Origin: Gonocerus acuteangulatus
Taxonomy: Eukaryota; Arthropoda; Insecta; Hemiptera; Coreidae
Direction: 5' to 3'
Length of the DNA: 64,000 nt
Assembly: GCA_946811695.1 (NCBI GenBank)
Contig: OX328132.1
Coordinates: 127,840,808-127,904,807, forward strand
Under the pieces are notes generated by a model. It searched no databases and was not told the DNA's origin. It was given only the letters and a program-made list of their open reading frames with translations. The position numbers and the translations under genes are program-made. Positions 23,217 to 37,605 of this stretch are shown here, one piece after another; the stretch's first letter is position 1; each line of letters begins with the position of its first letter.

Positions 23217-24930
23217 TCTCTTGGAATTAAAGTTGTCTAAAGGACTCTACTAAAGGAACTAACTTCAAACGGAAATGTACTTTTTATTTAACCATATGAA
23301 TGAGCCCCAAACATCTCCTATTGGCTATCTAATCAAAAGAATTTGTCCAAGTTACTACAAAGCAAACTTATTTTTACCAGCTTTTGGAACTTTCACTTAA
23401 AATTCACTTAACTTATTCTTTATATACATTTCTTTATTAATAATGATATATCAATAAATGTGTAAAGCCTTGTTTTAGTCATGTATTTTGGGCACTAAAC
23501 ATTTTGTATTTGGGGTCACAAAACATTTTGTACCAAATAAAGTTGCATAAGCTACTTTTAAGTTTATATAAAGGTAAATTGTTGACTACCTTAATTTGTT
23601 AATAAATCGGATTTATGGTGAATTACTAGAAACTGTTATTTATCACTGTATATAACAAAATGAAAACAGAGATCCTTTTGGGCGCTTCTCTGTAAAGTAC
23701 AAATAATAATTGTTAACCAAAATTTCTAGATAACAGTTTTTTTTTTAATGTAAAATTGTTGAAGAAACATATACAATTAAGTGGGTTACCTGTGGCTAAG
23801 TTTGAACGATGTCAATTATTTCTTGGCAGGTTTTACGTTAGTTTATGAAATGCTGGATGGTTGATTAGGCAAACAAGGACAGTTGATTGGCTGACGGGCA
23901 ATTACCATTTCAATTTTGATAATGTAAATTATCACCTAAGTCACCAGTTAGTTGTTAAGATTTAGGTTAATAAGTTTTGAATTATGTAAATATAATCTTC
24001 TTTGATTCTGATACTCCTAGTTATAGATTTCATGATCTCATATTACTCCTAAGTTTTTAGTTTTATTTCTTTGTACCGCATGTTTGCTTCAAAATATCCA
24101 AACATAGTTTTACTGGTCCCATTTTTTCTCTATTTTGTTACATATTGTATTGATTGTATAACAATGTTAATTTGGATGTTTTAGTTATAACCTCACTGAA
24201 AGTGATGTTCTGATTGCAATCAATATTATTGCTTTAATGCAGTAATTTGTTGACTTAAAAATAAAGGCGAATTAAAAATTGTTTAGTTATTTACTATTAA
24301 TCTTCTTTCCTTATTCATCAGGTAAATAATAATTATTTTGCTTTATTTTTTTTAGCTCACTGTGGTCAAATCCAATTTGTAATGTTATTGAAGTGTATAA
24401 TTGGATGATTTGCAAGTTTTGACAAGATCAATAATACTAAAGTTCTATTTATATTTGAAAATGAAGGTACCAGTTTTAACAACTCTTCTGAGAGTTTACT
24501 CAAGCCACAAGTTCAGGGAACGCTTTTTAATTTCTGATCCTTGTGCCCCTTTCAATTTAAAACTAAAATAGCAAACAAGATTGGCCGCTTAGCTCTGCTT
24601 TCTTCCATATTGATATTGATAAATTAAACTTTTCCACTTATTCAACTTCATTCATTTCTCATGAATCCAAAATCTCTGTCTAAGCCATTTTTCTCATCCA
24701 TTAAATCTCAAGATTTCTACTAATAATGCATTAATATATTAACTAATATTCTATTTTTGTTTACACTATTATAAGATAAGAATAAGAAGGATGTGGCAAG
24801 GTATGTTTTGTTGCTTTCTTAAAGGTTAGATTTTTATTAACGTTTTCATTTTTTACTTAGACCTATATAGATTAGAATACTCTCTACACTTACAGAAAGA
24901 TGCCTAAAATTCAGCTACCAAAAAAAGATG

Positions 24931-24966
24931 TGGGCCTTTCCAAGTATATCTACTTGGAAAGGCCCA
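24931..24966. repeat. Perfect 16-bp inverted repeat with 4-nt loop
   Basis: TGGGCCTTTCCAAGTA, loop TATC, then its exact complement. It is isolated in AT-rich DNA. Confidence 0.85.
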
Positions 24967-26586
24967 TTATTCCTGAACACACCATAGTATAGACTATATA
25001 CCCACAAAAACACGAACAGAAACACCTCTGCCAAATTGCTTATACCCTAGTCCTTACCTCAAATGTGCACTTACAATTTATCTACATATTAGATATAAGT
25101 GGACTGATCAATCAAACTAATTTTTCTTTGAGTATAAATGCATAAAACAATATTTCTGGCATGTGTGGCCTTTTTATTTTCATAGATAACATGTTAAACA
25201 GAGTAGCTATTTTGTAGTTCATCTTAATGGGATAAAATATCTCATTTGGTGTATATTATTATAAATCTCTATGAAAGGTCAAGTACCGTAAAGGATTTTA
25301 GATCATCATCAAATTCGATTTTCAGTATTTCTTAAATACTGACAGGCCAAAATCCCCATACTCTTTTCCTGCTATTTCTCCCAAATAAAATGAGAACATG
25401 CCAGGGGGTTTCATCTTCAATCCACAACATCTGAGCCAAAAGGTGAGTATTCAAGTCAAAGGTGGTAGATATATTTTCAAAGTTTACAATACCACCATAA
25501 TTTCTATTGTGCTCATGGGATCTATCCTCAGCATTCTTGTAGTTTTGAGTGTCTCACTTTGAAGAGTACAGTTTAAACTTCATAGCGATCTTCAAATTCA
25601 GTTTACATTATATATTTTATGTTAGATGATGTGCTAATTGTATTGAATGAAATATACTTTTAGAAGGAGCTGAATAGATTTGAAACCGGTCATGTTAAAA
25701 TGATATATATGAAATAGAGAAACACATTTATTTTTGCCCCATATAAGTATTAACAATTTGATAAAAAAAAAAAGAATATGGTAAGCTGGGGAAAGATGCC
25801 ACATTTAAGGATTTTTTGGCCCGTACATGGAAAGTTGAAATAATATCATGAAAAAAATATACTTTATTTCTTAATACCTAATTGGTTTCGTATACAACTT
25901 GATTCACTTATTGATATGAAAATAAATTTGTTGTCAAAGAAAGTCATTCAATTGTGGCATCTTTTCCTATATATACTTGGAAGATGCCACCAGTTATGGA
26001 GTAAAATACAACGACAATGAGGTAATTAAAAAAAAAAACACAAACCTTACAAAATTAAATGCGAATTTAATTAAAGTGCTAAGGGAATAATACTTTTAAT
26101 TTTTTATTGATTTATTATAAATAATTCCAATTATTAATTTTTATCAATTTTAATTGTTATTCTTTTTAATAATATTTTTTATTTTTATCATTGATTGCAT
26201 TTATATTTTACACAATAACACACACTGATATGAAATTAAAAAAAAAAAAAGTTTAAATTTTATTTAATTTATTTCTGACTCATGTGGCATCGTTCCCCAT
26301 GTATAGAGGGAAGTCAACATACATGCTTATTTTCTAATTGGTGCCATGTTACGGCTGCATCTTCATGCATGGTATGTGTAACATATGCCTAACTCACTTA
26401 TATTGTTGATATCTTATTTAAAATAACAAGTACATATAGGAACTTTAATTATGACAAACGTAATATTATAAACGATATACTCATCACATTAAATGTTCAC
26501 AAGATCCAAAAATAACGCTAATTAAAGACGATTAAATCAGATAAATTCATAAGCCCCATCCAATGTGGGACCAGACTCACACAAGT

Positions 26587-26589
<3 letters not shown>

Positions 26590-26655
<66 letters not shown>
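26590..26655. repeat. (TA)n microsatellite
   Basis: Pure TA run of about 65 bp. Confidence 0.9.
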
Positions 26656-26660
<5 letters not shown>

Positions 26661-26821
26661 CTGTTCAGGTGTATACCTTGAGCTGATTACAAATCAATCA
26701 TATTAATTCACAATGACTTTTGGCAAGGATTATCCATAAAGGCCTATTTTGAGTGTTAGTTACAATTGGTCTATTGATACAGATCATCTATCACAATAGT
26801 AGCTAGGCAGTATGTACTCAT

Positions 26822-26826
<5 letters not shown>

Positions 26827-26856
<30 letters not shown>

Positions 26857-27015
26857 TTATTTATGAGCATCCATGCGCATCTAAGGCGTTTCGCTCCAAA
26901 CAGTTATTGCATATATACATCTAAAAACAAATGGTATACATCTAAATATATATACATATACACACATACATACATATACACACATATATATATATATACA
27001 CACACATATATATAT

Positions 27016-27074
<59 letters not shown>

Positions 27075-27095
27075 CATATACATACATACACATAT

Positions 27096-27150
<55 letters not shown>

Positions 27151-27308
27151 TTTATATTACATCTATCATTATACATCTATAAACAAATTATATGTAGAAA
27201 TGACAATATATTCACATCTAAAAACGAATAGTATATACAAATGACAATATATATACATCTAAACATCTAAAGACAAATGGTATACATATATACATTTAAA
27301 AACAAACA

Positions 27309-27366
<58 letters not shown>

Positions 27367-27481
27367 AAAAACAAATGGTATTATTTATATACATCTGGTT
27401 GATCAATCGGATTACATAATTAGACATAGTTACTAATTCATTAATTACATGTTATCGTTCTTTACAGTTTACCAAGTGGCA
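26827..27481 (-). mobile_element. Retroposon with poly(A) tail and internal microsatellites
   Basis: Begins with about 30 T (26826-26855; a reversed poly(A) tail) and is flanked by TACTCATGACTT at 26815-26826 and 27482-27493. The interior has CA/TA microsatellites (26945-27150, 27310-27364) and several copies of ACATCTAAAAACAAATGGTA. No coding sequence or pol III promoter recognised; LINE- or SINE-derived. Confidence 0.65.
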
Positions 27482-28055
27482 TACTCATGACTTACAAACG
27501 CTGTTAGTTAGTGTTACTTTAAACGTGACAGGTTTTCTAGTTCAGTCTCGAGACGAAGTTCCTCTGTCCTAAATCCCGTAGGCTTGATGCAAGTATGCCC
27601 TAGAATGCTTATTGTGAGAGCTATTACCACTCTTTTGATGAATGTTTCGTACTCCAAAAACGTCTGCTTGTTAGAATGCCGCGAAGAAGTTTAACCAGCC
27701 TAAGGATTTAGAGCCTGAAGGTATGCTTGTGCCGCAATACTAGCTATGCGGGTTACTATCACTCTATTGATCAGGATTTTCTCTGCAACCCTTTTCAAAC
27801 AAACCTTTATATGTGTGTGTCATATATAGAGCCCGGGAGTTAGGCATTTATTTTTGGTTAAAATAGGCAGGGAAAAAGGCACTTGAAATACTGGAAATAG
27901 GCAGTAATGTAATTAAAATAGGCATTTATTAAAAGTGAAAGCGAAGAGGAATCTCACTTATTATTAATGTAAATATGTATTTAAAATACTCATTCATTTT
28001 TTTTATTATGAATTTATCACATAATTAGCGTTCTTACTCTTACTTTCCTTGGTTA

Positions 28056-28781
28056 CTAGGAAGTAAGAGGCTTGTTAGAAAGAATGTTCTTCATCAAGAA
28101 AAAGGAACGTTCTACTTCCACTGAAGTTATTGGTGACAATTTGGAACAAGCTATTTCGGAAGGACACATCCCAGGTAAAACAGCACATATCAGAACATTA
28201 TAAATGTTCTTCATTTTTTCAATGTCAACATTAGCACTCAGACTTTTCACACTGCTTCCTTTTTCTCCTGGTGCTTGTAGATGATACCAGCGAATCATCT
28301 CTTTTTTTCTGCAAGATTGCTTCCGGGTTCAGACTATAATGTGCTGTTATAAATACCAGATCATTGCTTAGTACTTCATGGTCCAACAACTTTTAAACCT
28401 CCCGAACTCAACCAACTTGTCTACTTATACGGCACGAACTACCTCACGTATCTTCCAAATTGTTGCTGTAATGTATGACTGCTGAGATCCAGATTCCCCA
28501 TCTGGTGAGAGCTGTGGAGGTAAAGCGAGCTCTGGTGCCATGTCCTTGAAAACCCGGATTCGGGAGGGCGATTTTAGAAGGATTCTCTTGGTATTCGAAA
28601 CTAACTTATACACGTGAGGATACAAACTTTTTAACTCTTCGTCAATTCTGTGTAGTCCATGGGCTAGACATGGGAGTTGAAGCATTTTAGGAAAGAGAAC
28701 TTTCAAGGCTTTAGCTGCTTTTTCCATGTAAGGTGCCACGTCTGTGACAAAAATGAGGTTCATCATCATCCCGTATTCCAT
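28056..28781 (-). pseudogene. hAT-superfamily transposase, decayed
   Basis: An upstream block (28781-28425) reads NLIFVTDVAPYMEKAAKALK and LPCLAHGLHRIDEELKSLYP, a catalytic-core pattern of hAT transposases. A downstream block (28298-28056) has SPITSVEVERSFFLMKNILS, the conserved C-terminal dimerisation motif. The part between is broken by stops and a frame change, and the N-terminus (zinc finger region expected beyond 28800) is not recognisable. Inactive. Confidence 0.8.
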
Positions 28782-29132
28782 GCGGCCAGAGTAACATTAA
28801 TGAATTTGTGAACAACTGTGCTACGGTGGAACCATTTCAAACAAATAAACCATTTACAGGGAACAAGAGTTTAGATAGATATTTGTGACGGCAATATGTA
28901 ATTTAATTTCTGCAACCTTTTTTGTCTTCCATGTATAGAAATTCATTATGTGCTTTTTAAAATGTTTAAATCGTAGAAATAGATTGCATAACGATCAAAA
29001 AAGGCAAAAAAAGGCATTAAATCTTAAAATAGGCAAAAAAAGGCAACAAAAAATTGTCACTACACTTCCTAAATGCACGAAAACATATTTATCTCTATCT
29101 GATTCGTCAATATATCCAGTCAGATAAAAAAA

Positions 29133-30583
29133 GTCCGACTCGCGTCATCTTAGCGCGGTTACGTACATCTCGAAGAAATGGAATAGATTAGCATCAAAAT
29201 CACAGGAAACTGACAGTAGCCAACTTACACAGAAGCGGATAATTCTTAATCTGAATAAGTCAATACAATTATGTACTGAAAACGTACTTACTCTTCGTCT
29301 ACTGCTGAGAAGGCTCTATTCTAAACAACCAAAAAATCGTTGTCATTTTAAGTATCTTGTTTTACTGGCAAATTCGTTTTACTGTTATAATCAACTGTAA
29401 ATATGTGCTTCATGGCGAATAAAATTCCATTCTGTCGTGGGTTAAATCTTTCTATAAAATAAGAAATAACGATAACTTCAGTTGGAGGCTATGAGGAAGG
29501 TTATATAGAAAGGAGTATTAAAAAAAAACTATGCATACGTCATCATGATTAGCCACAGCCATCTTGATTACCACAGACTCTCCAAACTTATTACCAATAC
29601 CTTTCACCGTTTCTTAGCTTATTTTACTACAATAGTAATTTTACTGATAAATTCAATTTAAAACAAAAAACAACCAATTAAAAAGGGAGATAAAACAAAC
29701 AGAAAACCCCTTTCAAAACAACAAAACAAACACTTTGTAAGTTTTAAGCGCTTATATCTTCGATTGACGTTGCCCCATCGAATATTGCTTCAGAACCTTT
29801 TTTTTAGAGAATTTAGTAAGCATTCGAATGGTTACCTTCCACTTACCACGATTTTCCAACCGTTATCGAGATATTTACGAAAAATGTATGAAGATCCGAA
29901 AACTTTTCATGTCTATTAATAAAATAATTTTTTTCGCATACTTCCTCTACTCCAAATATAACCAAAATTTAAACATCTTAATTGGGATTAATTTCCAAGA
30001 TGTAAAAAATATTTCAATTGAATTTCACGATTCTAAGTACCCACAAAAAAATAATGACTTACAAAAATATTGATTCCAATTTTCTCAGAAACAGTTACAG
30101 ATATTGCCTTAAAAATGGTTTCATTCGTTTTCCTCTGTTAAGAAACCTATAAAACAAGTACCTGCAAGCATATGAACTCAAAAACGTAAGCGTTACGATT
30201 TTATTTGCGCGAATTTCGCCCCAAACACTATCTTGCAGTGGGAGGATTCTGCTGGTTAACGAACTTGACCTTTCAAATTAGAGGACAGATTTTTGTACCA
30301 AATTTCATCAAAATCGAACCATTTTTGAGCTTGCTAGAGAGCGAACAGACAAGCATATATATATATACACAAATTTGAACCGTTATTTTCGGTCTCTAGG
30401 GGTTCTGAAACGCGAAATTTTCTAGTCGGCACTTCCGGATTATTTCATGAGATCAACCTTATTATGCGGGGTTCCTCCCTATGGAGGGAGGGAGGAACCG
30501 AGCTAAAAAGGTCACTTGAGCTTCCGTACTCTGGGCCCTATCCTGAATTGTATCTCCTAATAATAAAAATAAAAATAAAAATG

Positions 30584-30629
<46 letters not shown>

Positions 30630-30762
30630 AATTTGAACCACCTATTTTTTCGTGATCTATGGGGTCTGAAACGAGAAAGTTTCTAGTCGGCACTTCCGGA
30701 CTGCGTCATGAGGTCAACCTCATAAGCGGGTTCTCCCTATGGAGGTAGGGAGTAACCGCGCT
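29133..30762 (+). mobile_element. AAAA-element (1.6 kb) inside the hAT right end
   Basis: Starts GTCCGACTCGCGTCATC (lacking the usual AGGAACTG) after seven A's and ends TAACCGCGCT followed by AAAAGGCATTTTGCC. The uninterrupted hAT relative (complement of 61756-61830) reads CAGATAAAAAAAGCATTTTG here, so the empty site is known. The 3' end is duplicated: a first hairpin end at 30470-30507 is followed by an A-rich stretch, a second (TA)n tract and a second hairpin end (30728-30762). Confidence 0.85.
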
Positions 30763-31098
30763 AAAAGGCATTTTGCCTAATTTCCGGGCTCTAGTCATAT
30801 AAAATAAAAGTCCGTCTCGCAGGAACTGCATCATCTTAGTGCGGTTCCGTTCATGTCCCTAGTGTCATTTGATAAGCTTAGAAAAGAAACTAACTTATTT
30901 TTTTTATATATCTCGTGAAAATTGTCAAAATCCTCTCGAACATCTCGAATAAAAGTGATATTAAGGCGTCAGGGAGACCGATAGTAGTTAACTTATAGAA
31001 AGAAGCGGAAATTACACAATCCGGCTCTCTTTCTAAAGCAAAGCTCTATAAATCAATACAAAATATGCCTAATAAAGCCTTTCTAGTGGATACAGAAG

Positions 31099-31371
31099 CA
31101 TGGGCGTATATGAGGGGGGGGCTGAGGGGGCTGCAGCCCCTCCCGAAATTTTGAATTGATGATAAAAACTTGTCGTAAAACCCTTAAAAATCAATTAAAT
31201 AAGATCACTTAGTTCATAAAACATATTTAATTTTACGTTTAATAGCGTTTTAGTTGCCTAAAACTATTCCAAGCTCTAAATACTTAGTATTCCATACCCT
31301 GGAAGTGATCTCAGCCCCCCCTCCCGAAATTTTCCCAGCCCCACTGAAATTGTTTTCTATATACGCCCATG
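31099..31371. mobile_element. Small MITE with 8-bp duplication (second copy)
   Basis: Ends CATGGGCGTATAT and ATATACGCCCATG, flanked by TACAGAAG at 31091-31098 and 31372-31379; same insertion point as 14820-15070. Confidence 0.75.
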
Positions 31372-32812
31372 TACAGAAGGATCAAGACCAAGTACAAGAA
31401 AGATTGAGTAGAATACCCTGCCTAATGAAGCCTATATAGAATAATATGCCGAATAAAACCTATCTAGTAGATACAGAAGGACAAATAACAAGTCTTGACG
31501 AATAACAAGTCAATATATAGAATAATATACCTAATTAAGTCTATGGAGTCGATACAAATGAACCCAAAACAAGTCTTGAGGAATCTTGTTTTATTTTTCT
31601 ACTTGAATACTTTTTATCAATATTTAGTATATAACCTGTGTTGAAAACTATTGATTGCTAATTGATGAATCGGGTTACAACTAAGTAGTCTTTATGAATA
31701 TTTAGTATATAACCTATGTTTGGATCTGTGTTTTTGGGGTACTCTCCGCCTAGGCTTAGTATTTGTGTCGGCAGATACCTGGGGTATATTTACAGCTCTT
31801 GAGGATTAACTCTTAGCAGGTAAATTTCCTGCGGACCTTATGTTTGTAAGGGCACTGAACCCACTCTCTATTCGCTCTTAGTATCTAACCGTTGTGAAGC
31901 TTATTTTTTGGATTTAGGAGTTAATATACATATGTAGACTAAATCATAGCAAGAAGTCAACCTCCGTCGTCGGTTCTTAACTATGTAGACTCACTAATGT
32001 TACCCAATCTTAGACACATCGTAATTAAAATCCACAGCAAAAACACGACATTTCATCAGAATCCCCTGCTAAATAAAACATATATAGAATAATATGCCAA
32101 ATAAAGCCTATCTAGTGGATAAAAATAGATGAAAAACGCCGTTCGTGGTGGTAGAAAAACTTGAAGGCATTTCGCTCAGAAATCTCCGAAATATTGTTAC
32201 TAATTTTACGTATCCTGTTTTATACCCAAATAGATTTATATTCTATAATCAATAAGAAAAAACTACTAACAATAAAAAACTATGGGCAACAGATGAAAAT
32301 AGGGAATACTTAGAAAAATTCAACACCAGTACTGTAATCTAGATATTCATACGGCATCTTCGAATTCTAACAAACAAAATATTGATTCTAATTATACGTA
32401 TCCTGTTTACTGACAAATACATTTGACTGCTATAAGCAAGTACAAAAATAACGAGAAGTGAAAACAAAATCTGCGGGAAACACACAAATAGATCCGTTTA
32501 AATAAACGAAACTAACTAACTAAGTTTTAAGCACTTATTTCTCCTAATGTGACGACCCCATCAAACATTTCTTCAAAACATTTTTTGTGGAGAATTCAGT
32601 AAACTTTCGAACTGTTATGTTTCACTTGCCACGATTTCCTAACCCTTTTCGAGATATTAAGGAAAAAATACGAAGGGGGCCTAATAGATAATCATACGGC
32701 ATCTGAGAATCCCAAGATTCCGCAAAAATAAAATATTGTTTCTAATTATACGTGTCCTGTTTTATTGGCAAATATATTTGACTACTATAAGCAATTGCAA
32801 ACACTAGGGAAT

Positions 32813-32910
32813 ATGCCAAAGAACTTGGAGTAGGAGCCTCGACAGTTTCAAGACATTTGAACGAAATCGGCAAATCCAAAACTTACATTTCATACGGTAC
32901 AGCCTGATAT
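32813..32910 (+). other. Short helix-turn-helix-like coding remnant (copy 3 of 3)
   Basis: Reads EYAKELGVGASTVSRHLNEI and on to a TGA after ISYGTA. Differences from the other copies are mostly conservative at Leu/Ile/Val positions, with K/N and D/Y changes elsewhere. Confidence 0.4.
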
Positions 32911-34003
32911 ATTTTTAACAATGAATTGTTTTTCTTATTTTAATAAATCTGTTTTATTGTCAAATACATTATCCAACTATAAGCAATGAAAAAACAACAA
33001 GGAATAAAAACAAACAAAAAGAACCTTTCGAATAAACGAAATCAATTACTTCAAAGTTTAAGCACTTATTTCTCCGATTGACATAGCCTCATCAAAAATT
33101 GTTTCAGAATCCTTTTTGTAGAACATTTAGTAAGCTTTCGCATGGTAACCCTCCGTTTGCCAATATTCCTAAAGGTTTTGGAGATATTAGGGAATGTATA
33201 CGAAGCTCCGAAAACATTTCATGTCTGTTAATAAAATATTTTATTCTAATCCTTCCTAAACTCCAAACGTAACAAAATTTTAACATATTAGTTTTGATGA
33301 ATGTAGAACATGCAGAAAATGTTTCAACTGAATCCCATAATTCTAAGTACCAAAATGAAAGACAAAAAGAACAGTTCGATTAAGCGAAATCAATTACTTT
33401 AAAGTTTTAAGCACTTATTTCTCCAATTGACATCGCCAAATCAAAACTTTCATCAGAACCATTTTTGTAGAACATTTAGTAAGCTTTCTAATGGTAACCT
33501 TACGTTTCGCAAGATTCTCAACCTTTTTCGAAATATTAAGGAAAGTATACAAAGTTACCAAAACTTTTTATGTCTGTTAATAAAATATTTTATTCTAACC
33601 CTTCCTAAACTCCAAACGTAACAAAAATTTCAACATATTAGTTTTAATGAAAGTAGAACATGCAGAAAATGTTTCAAATGAATCACATGATTCTAAGTAC
33701 CCAAACCAAAAACGGTATTCGAAATTTTTTTTCCAATTTTCTCGAGAACGGTTAAAGCAATCGCCTTGAAAATGGTTTCATTCGTTTTCCTAGCCCAAGA
33801 AGCCTATAAAACGAGTATTTACAAGCCTATGAACTCAATAACGTAAGCGTTACGATTTTTTTAGCGCGAATTTCGCCCCAAACGCCATCTTTCAGTGGGC
33901 GGATTCTGCTGGTTAACGAACTTGACCTTTCAAATTGGACGAAGGATTTTTGTACTAAATTTTATCACAATCGGACCATTAGGGAAGCCAGAAATGAGCG
34001 AAC

Positions 34004-34078
<75 letters not shown>

Positions 34079-34309
34079 AATTTGAATTACCGTTATTTTC
34101 GGTATCTAGGGGTTCTGAAACGCGAAATTTTCTAGTCGGCACTTCCGGATTGTTTCATTGTATCAACCTTATAAGCGGGGTTCCTCCCTATGGGTGAGGG
34201 AGGAACCGCGCTAAAATCATTTGAAACTGTTCTAATCGAATTAACCATAATGATTTTGAAAGGATATTTTGAAGCACGTGTGTCACAGTTGCAGAACGAT
34301 ATCTTTAAT

Positions 34310-34640
34310 CTGATTCACAGGAACTACGTCATCTTAGCGCATTTACTTTCACATCGCTAGTGCCATTAGAAAAGGAATGGAAACAGATTTTGGGAGGTTT
34401 TGCTATTTTGTGAAAAATATAAAATAAAATCACGAAGAGAAGGAAAATTTAGGGCGTCACAAGAGGAAACTGACAGTATTCTAAGCAGAAATTACTCCCT
34501 CCGCCTTCTCAAGGTTCGCTCTAGGAAAACACTATTCCCAACGTCTTTCTCACATTCACATTTTTTTTTTGCTTTACGCCGCACGGACAACTGGGCTAGG
34601 ACTGGACTCAGTCGGCATTTTGGTGCTCGAATAGCTCCAT
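34310..34640 (+). repeat. Diverged AAAA-element left-end fragment
   Basis: Contains CACAGGAACTACGTCATCTTAG and the 'GAGGAAACTGACAGTATTCTAA' block, then a GC-richer tail near 34575-34640. The 5' tip is lost. Confidence 0.6.
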
Positions 34641-34716
34641 TAAGGACATTGTAAAATTTTATTTTATTTTGTTATGTTTTATGTTGTATTTTATTTTAGT
34701 AGAAAATTTTGTTTTT

Positions 34717-35148
34717 GCGCGGTTCCTCCCTCTTTCCACAGGAAACATTTCATTGTAAAAGAAAATGAGAAACTTTTTGGTACTAGTGATTTTAGAGCGT
34801 ACGTTGAGGAGGCCGGGAGGCACTTTTTGACGTATCTGGGCCAAAAAATAGTTGGAAAATCGTAGTGGAAGGTGACCATTCGGAAGATTACATAATTCTC
34901 TACAAAACGGTTCTGCAGTTATTTTTGCTGGGGTTATCTCATTCGGAGAAATCGGAGCAGAAAATGCCAATAAGTCGGTTTTGTTGTTGTTTTTCTTTTG
35001 TACGAAAATATGAAAAATATTTGCACAAGTGTTTTTCTAGAGCGAACGTAGAGAAGGCAGAAGAAGTAATTTCCGCTCATAAAACTGTCAGTTTCCTGTT
35101 GTGGTGCCGGGAATATTGCTTATCCGATTTCATTTTAATTTCAACATG
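34717..35148 (-). repeat. Diverged AAAA-element fragment, reverse
   Basis: Begins GCGCGGTTCCTCCCTC at 34717 and includes, on the - strand, the 'GGAAACTGACAGTTTTATGA' block at 35070-35100. The middle is deleted, leaving both ends close together. Confidence 0.55.
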
Positions 35149-35152
35149 TTTT

Positions 35153-36590
<1,438 letters not shown>

Positions 36591-37605
36591 TCAAATCAAG
36601 ATAAAATCAATACTGACCCGAATTTGACATCCGTTTTTAAATCAAAATTTTTTTTATAATCGATAACTTTTTAAATGTAGGTATATAGAATATTTTGGCA
36701 GAATAATGACTTCTATAGAGTCGAGTATGTAAAAAAATTTTTGATTTAAAAACGGATGTCAGATTCGTTTTTAGCACATTGAAAAATCCCTAAATTCAAA
36801 TTTTGGGAACATTACAAAAATAAAAAAAAATGTATTTTAAATTTCGCCAAGGGGGGGGGGTCCCTTAAAATTTTGTTAAAGATTCAAGAATCCGGCCATA
36901 TTTCATAGAATATTCACCCGATTCAAACCAAACTTGGATGGTCGATAAATGCCATAATGTGACACATTTCCGTCTAATCCGTCTAATGTTTCTACGAGTT
37001 CTGGAATTGACGTTATATGCAAAAACGTTTACATTTTATTTTTATTTTGAGAACATTTTTTCGCAAGTACCTTATGAGATAATATAATAGCCATTTATAT
37101 GGTTAGAAAAAGGAGTCTTTCTTCTTTCGAAAGATTTCAATGACGTAAAAATCGGATTATTTCAAGGGGAGATATTGAATTCCAAAACGTCACATTGCTT
37201 TTTCGCTTACAAATATATAGCCTCTTCCAGACTGGGAAAAATCATTATTTTTCGTTTTCAATGATATTCACTATATTAAGGTTTCTTGGGGTGCTGATTG
37301 TAAATCTGCTATTATTTTTGGTGTAAAAATATGTATAATACTAGTTTACTTGAAAACGTAAGCATATTTTTGAATATATTTGATGAAATATAAATTATTG
37401 TTTAACAATTATATTTTTCTTTTAATCTACTCTATAAAACAAATGAATTGTCGAAAGAATCATGTCGATATCATTTTCTAAACTCGATATAAAAAATAAA
37501 GCACTTTCAACCTATTTTATTTTATTTCTCGGCTCCCAAGGCGCATTGGACGGAACGCTCGGACACGTGTCGACTATTTTTTGATGTAGAATCACCAGAA
37601 AAAAA
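36591..37605. other. AT-rich unassigned sequence
   Basis: No frames or recognised repeats apart from a poly-G run at 36851-36860 and recurring 'AAAACGGATGTC' phrases. Possibly old transposon. Confidence 0.4.

Larger units (their letters stand above)
22066..26814. other. AT-rich region without recognisable genes
   Basis: No long frame or known family. The first 600 bp may be cyclin D 3' UTR. It contains a short retroposed tail (23150-23216), a perfect 16-bp hairpin (24931-24966), several GTGGCATCTTTCC-like motifs (25780-26300) and a (TA)n tract at 26590-26655. Confidence 0.5.
27827..30793 (-). mobile_element. hAT element with intact ends, interrupted
   Basis: Terminal inverted repeats TAGAGCCCGGGAGTTAGGCA (left) and the complement of GCCTAATTTCCGGGCTCTA (right), flanked by the 8-bp duplication GTCATATA at 27819-27826 and 30794-30801. 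Encodes remnants of a hAT transposase on the - strand (28056-28781). The right end is split by an AAAA-element at 29133-30762. A shorter relative with the same ends lies at 61756-62904. Confidence 0.88.
30810..34212 (+). mobile_element. AAAA-element, full length (3.4 kb)
   Basis: Starts GTCCGTCTCGCAGGAACTGC after AAAA and ends GAGGAACCGCGCT before AAAATC. It has the same internal order as the copy at 14531-17653, including the small MITE (31099-31371), the helix-turn-helix-like frame (32813-32910) and the (TA)n tract (34006-34076). It starts only nine bases after the hAT element. Confidence 0.85.

Noticed and set aside
24931..24966. Intrinsic transcription terminator
   Set aside because: Bacterial-type terminators are not expected here and no T-run follows the stem.
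26881..27176. Cys-Val repeat frames
   Set aside because: Translations of CA/TA microsatellites on the - strand.
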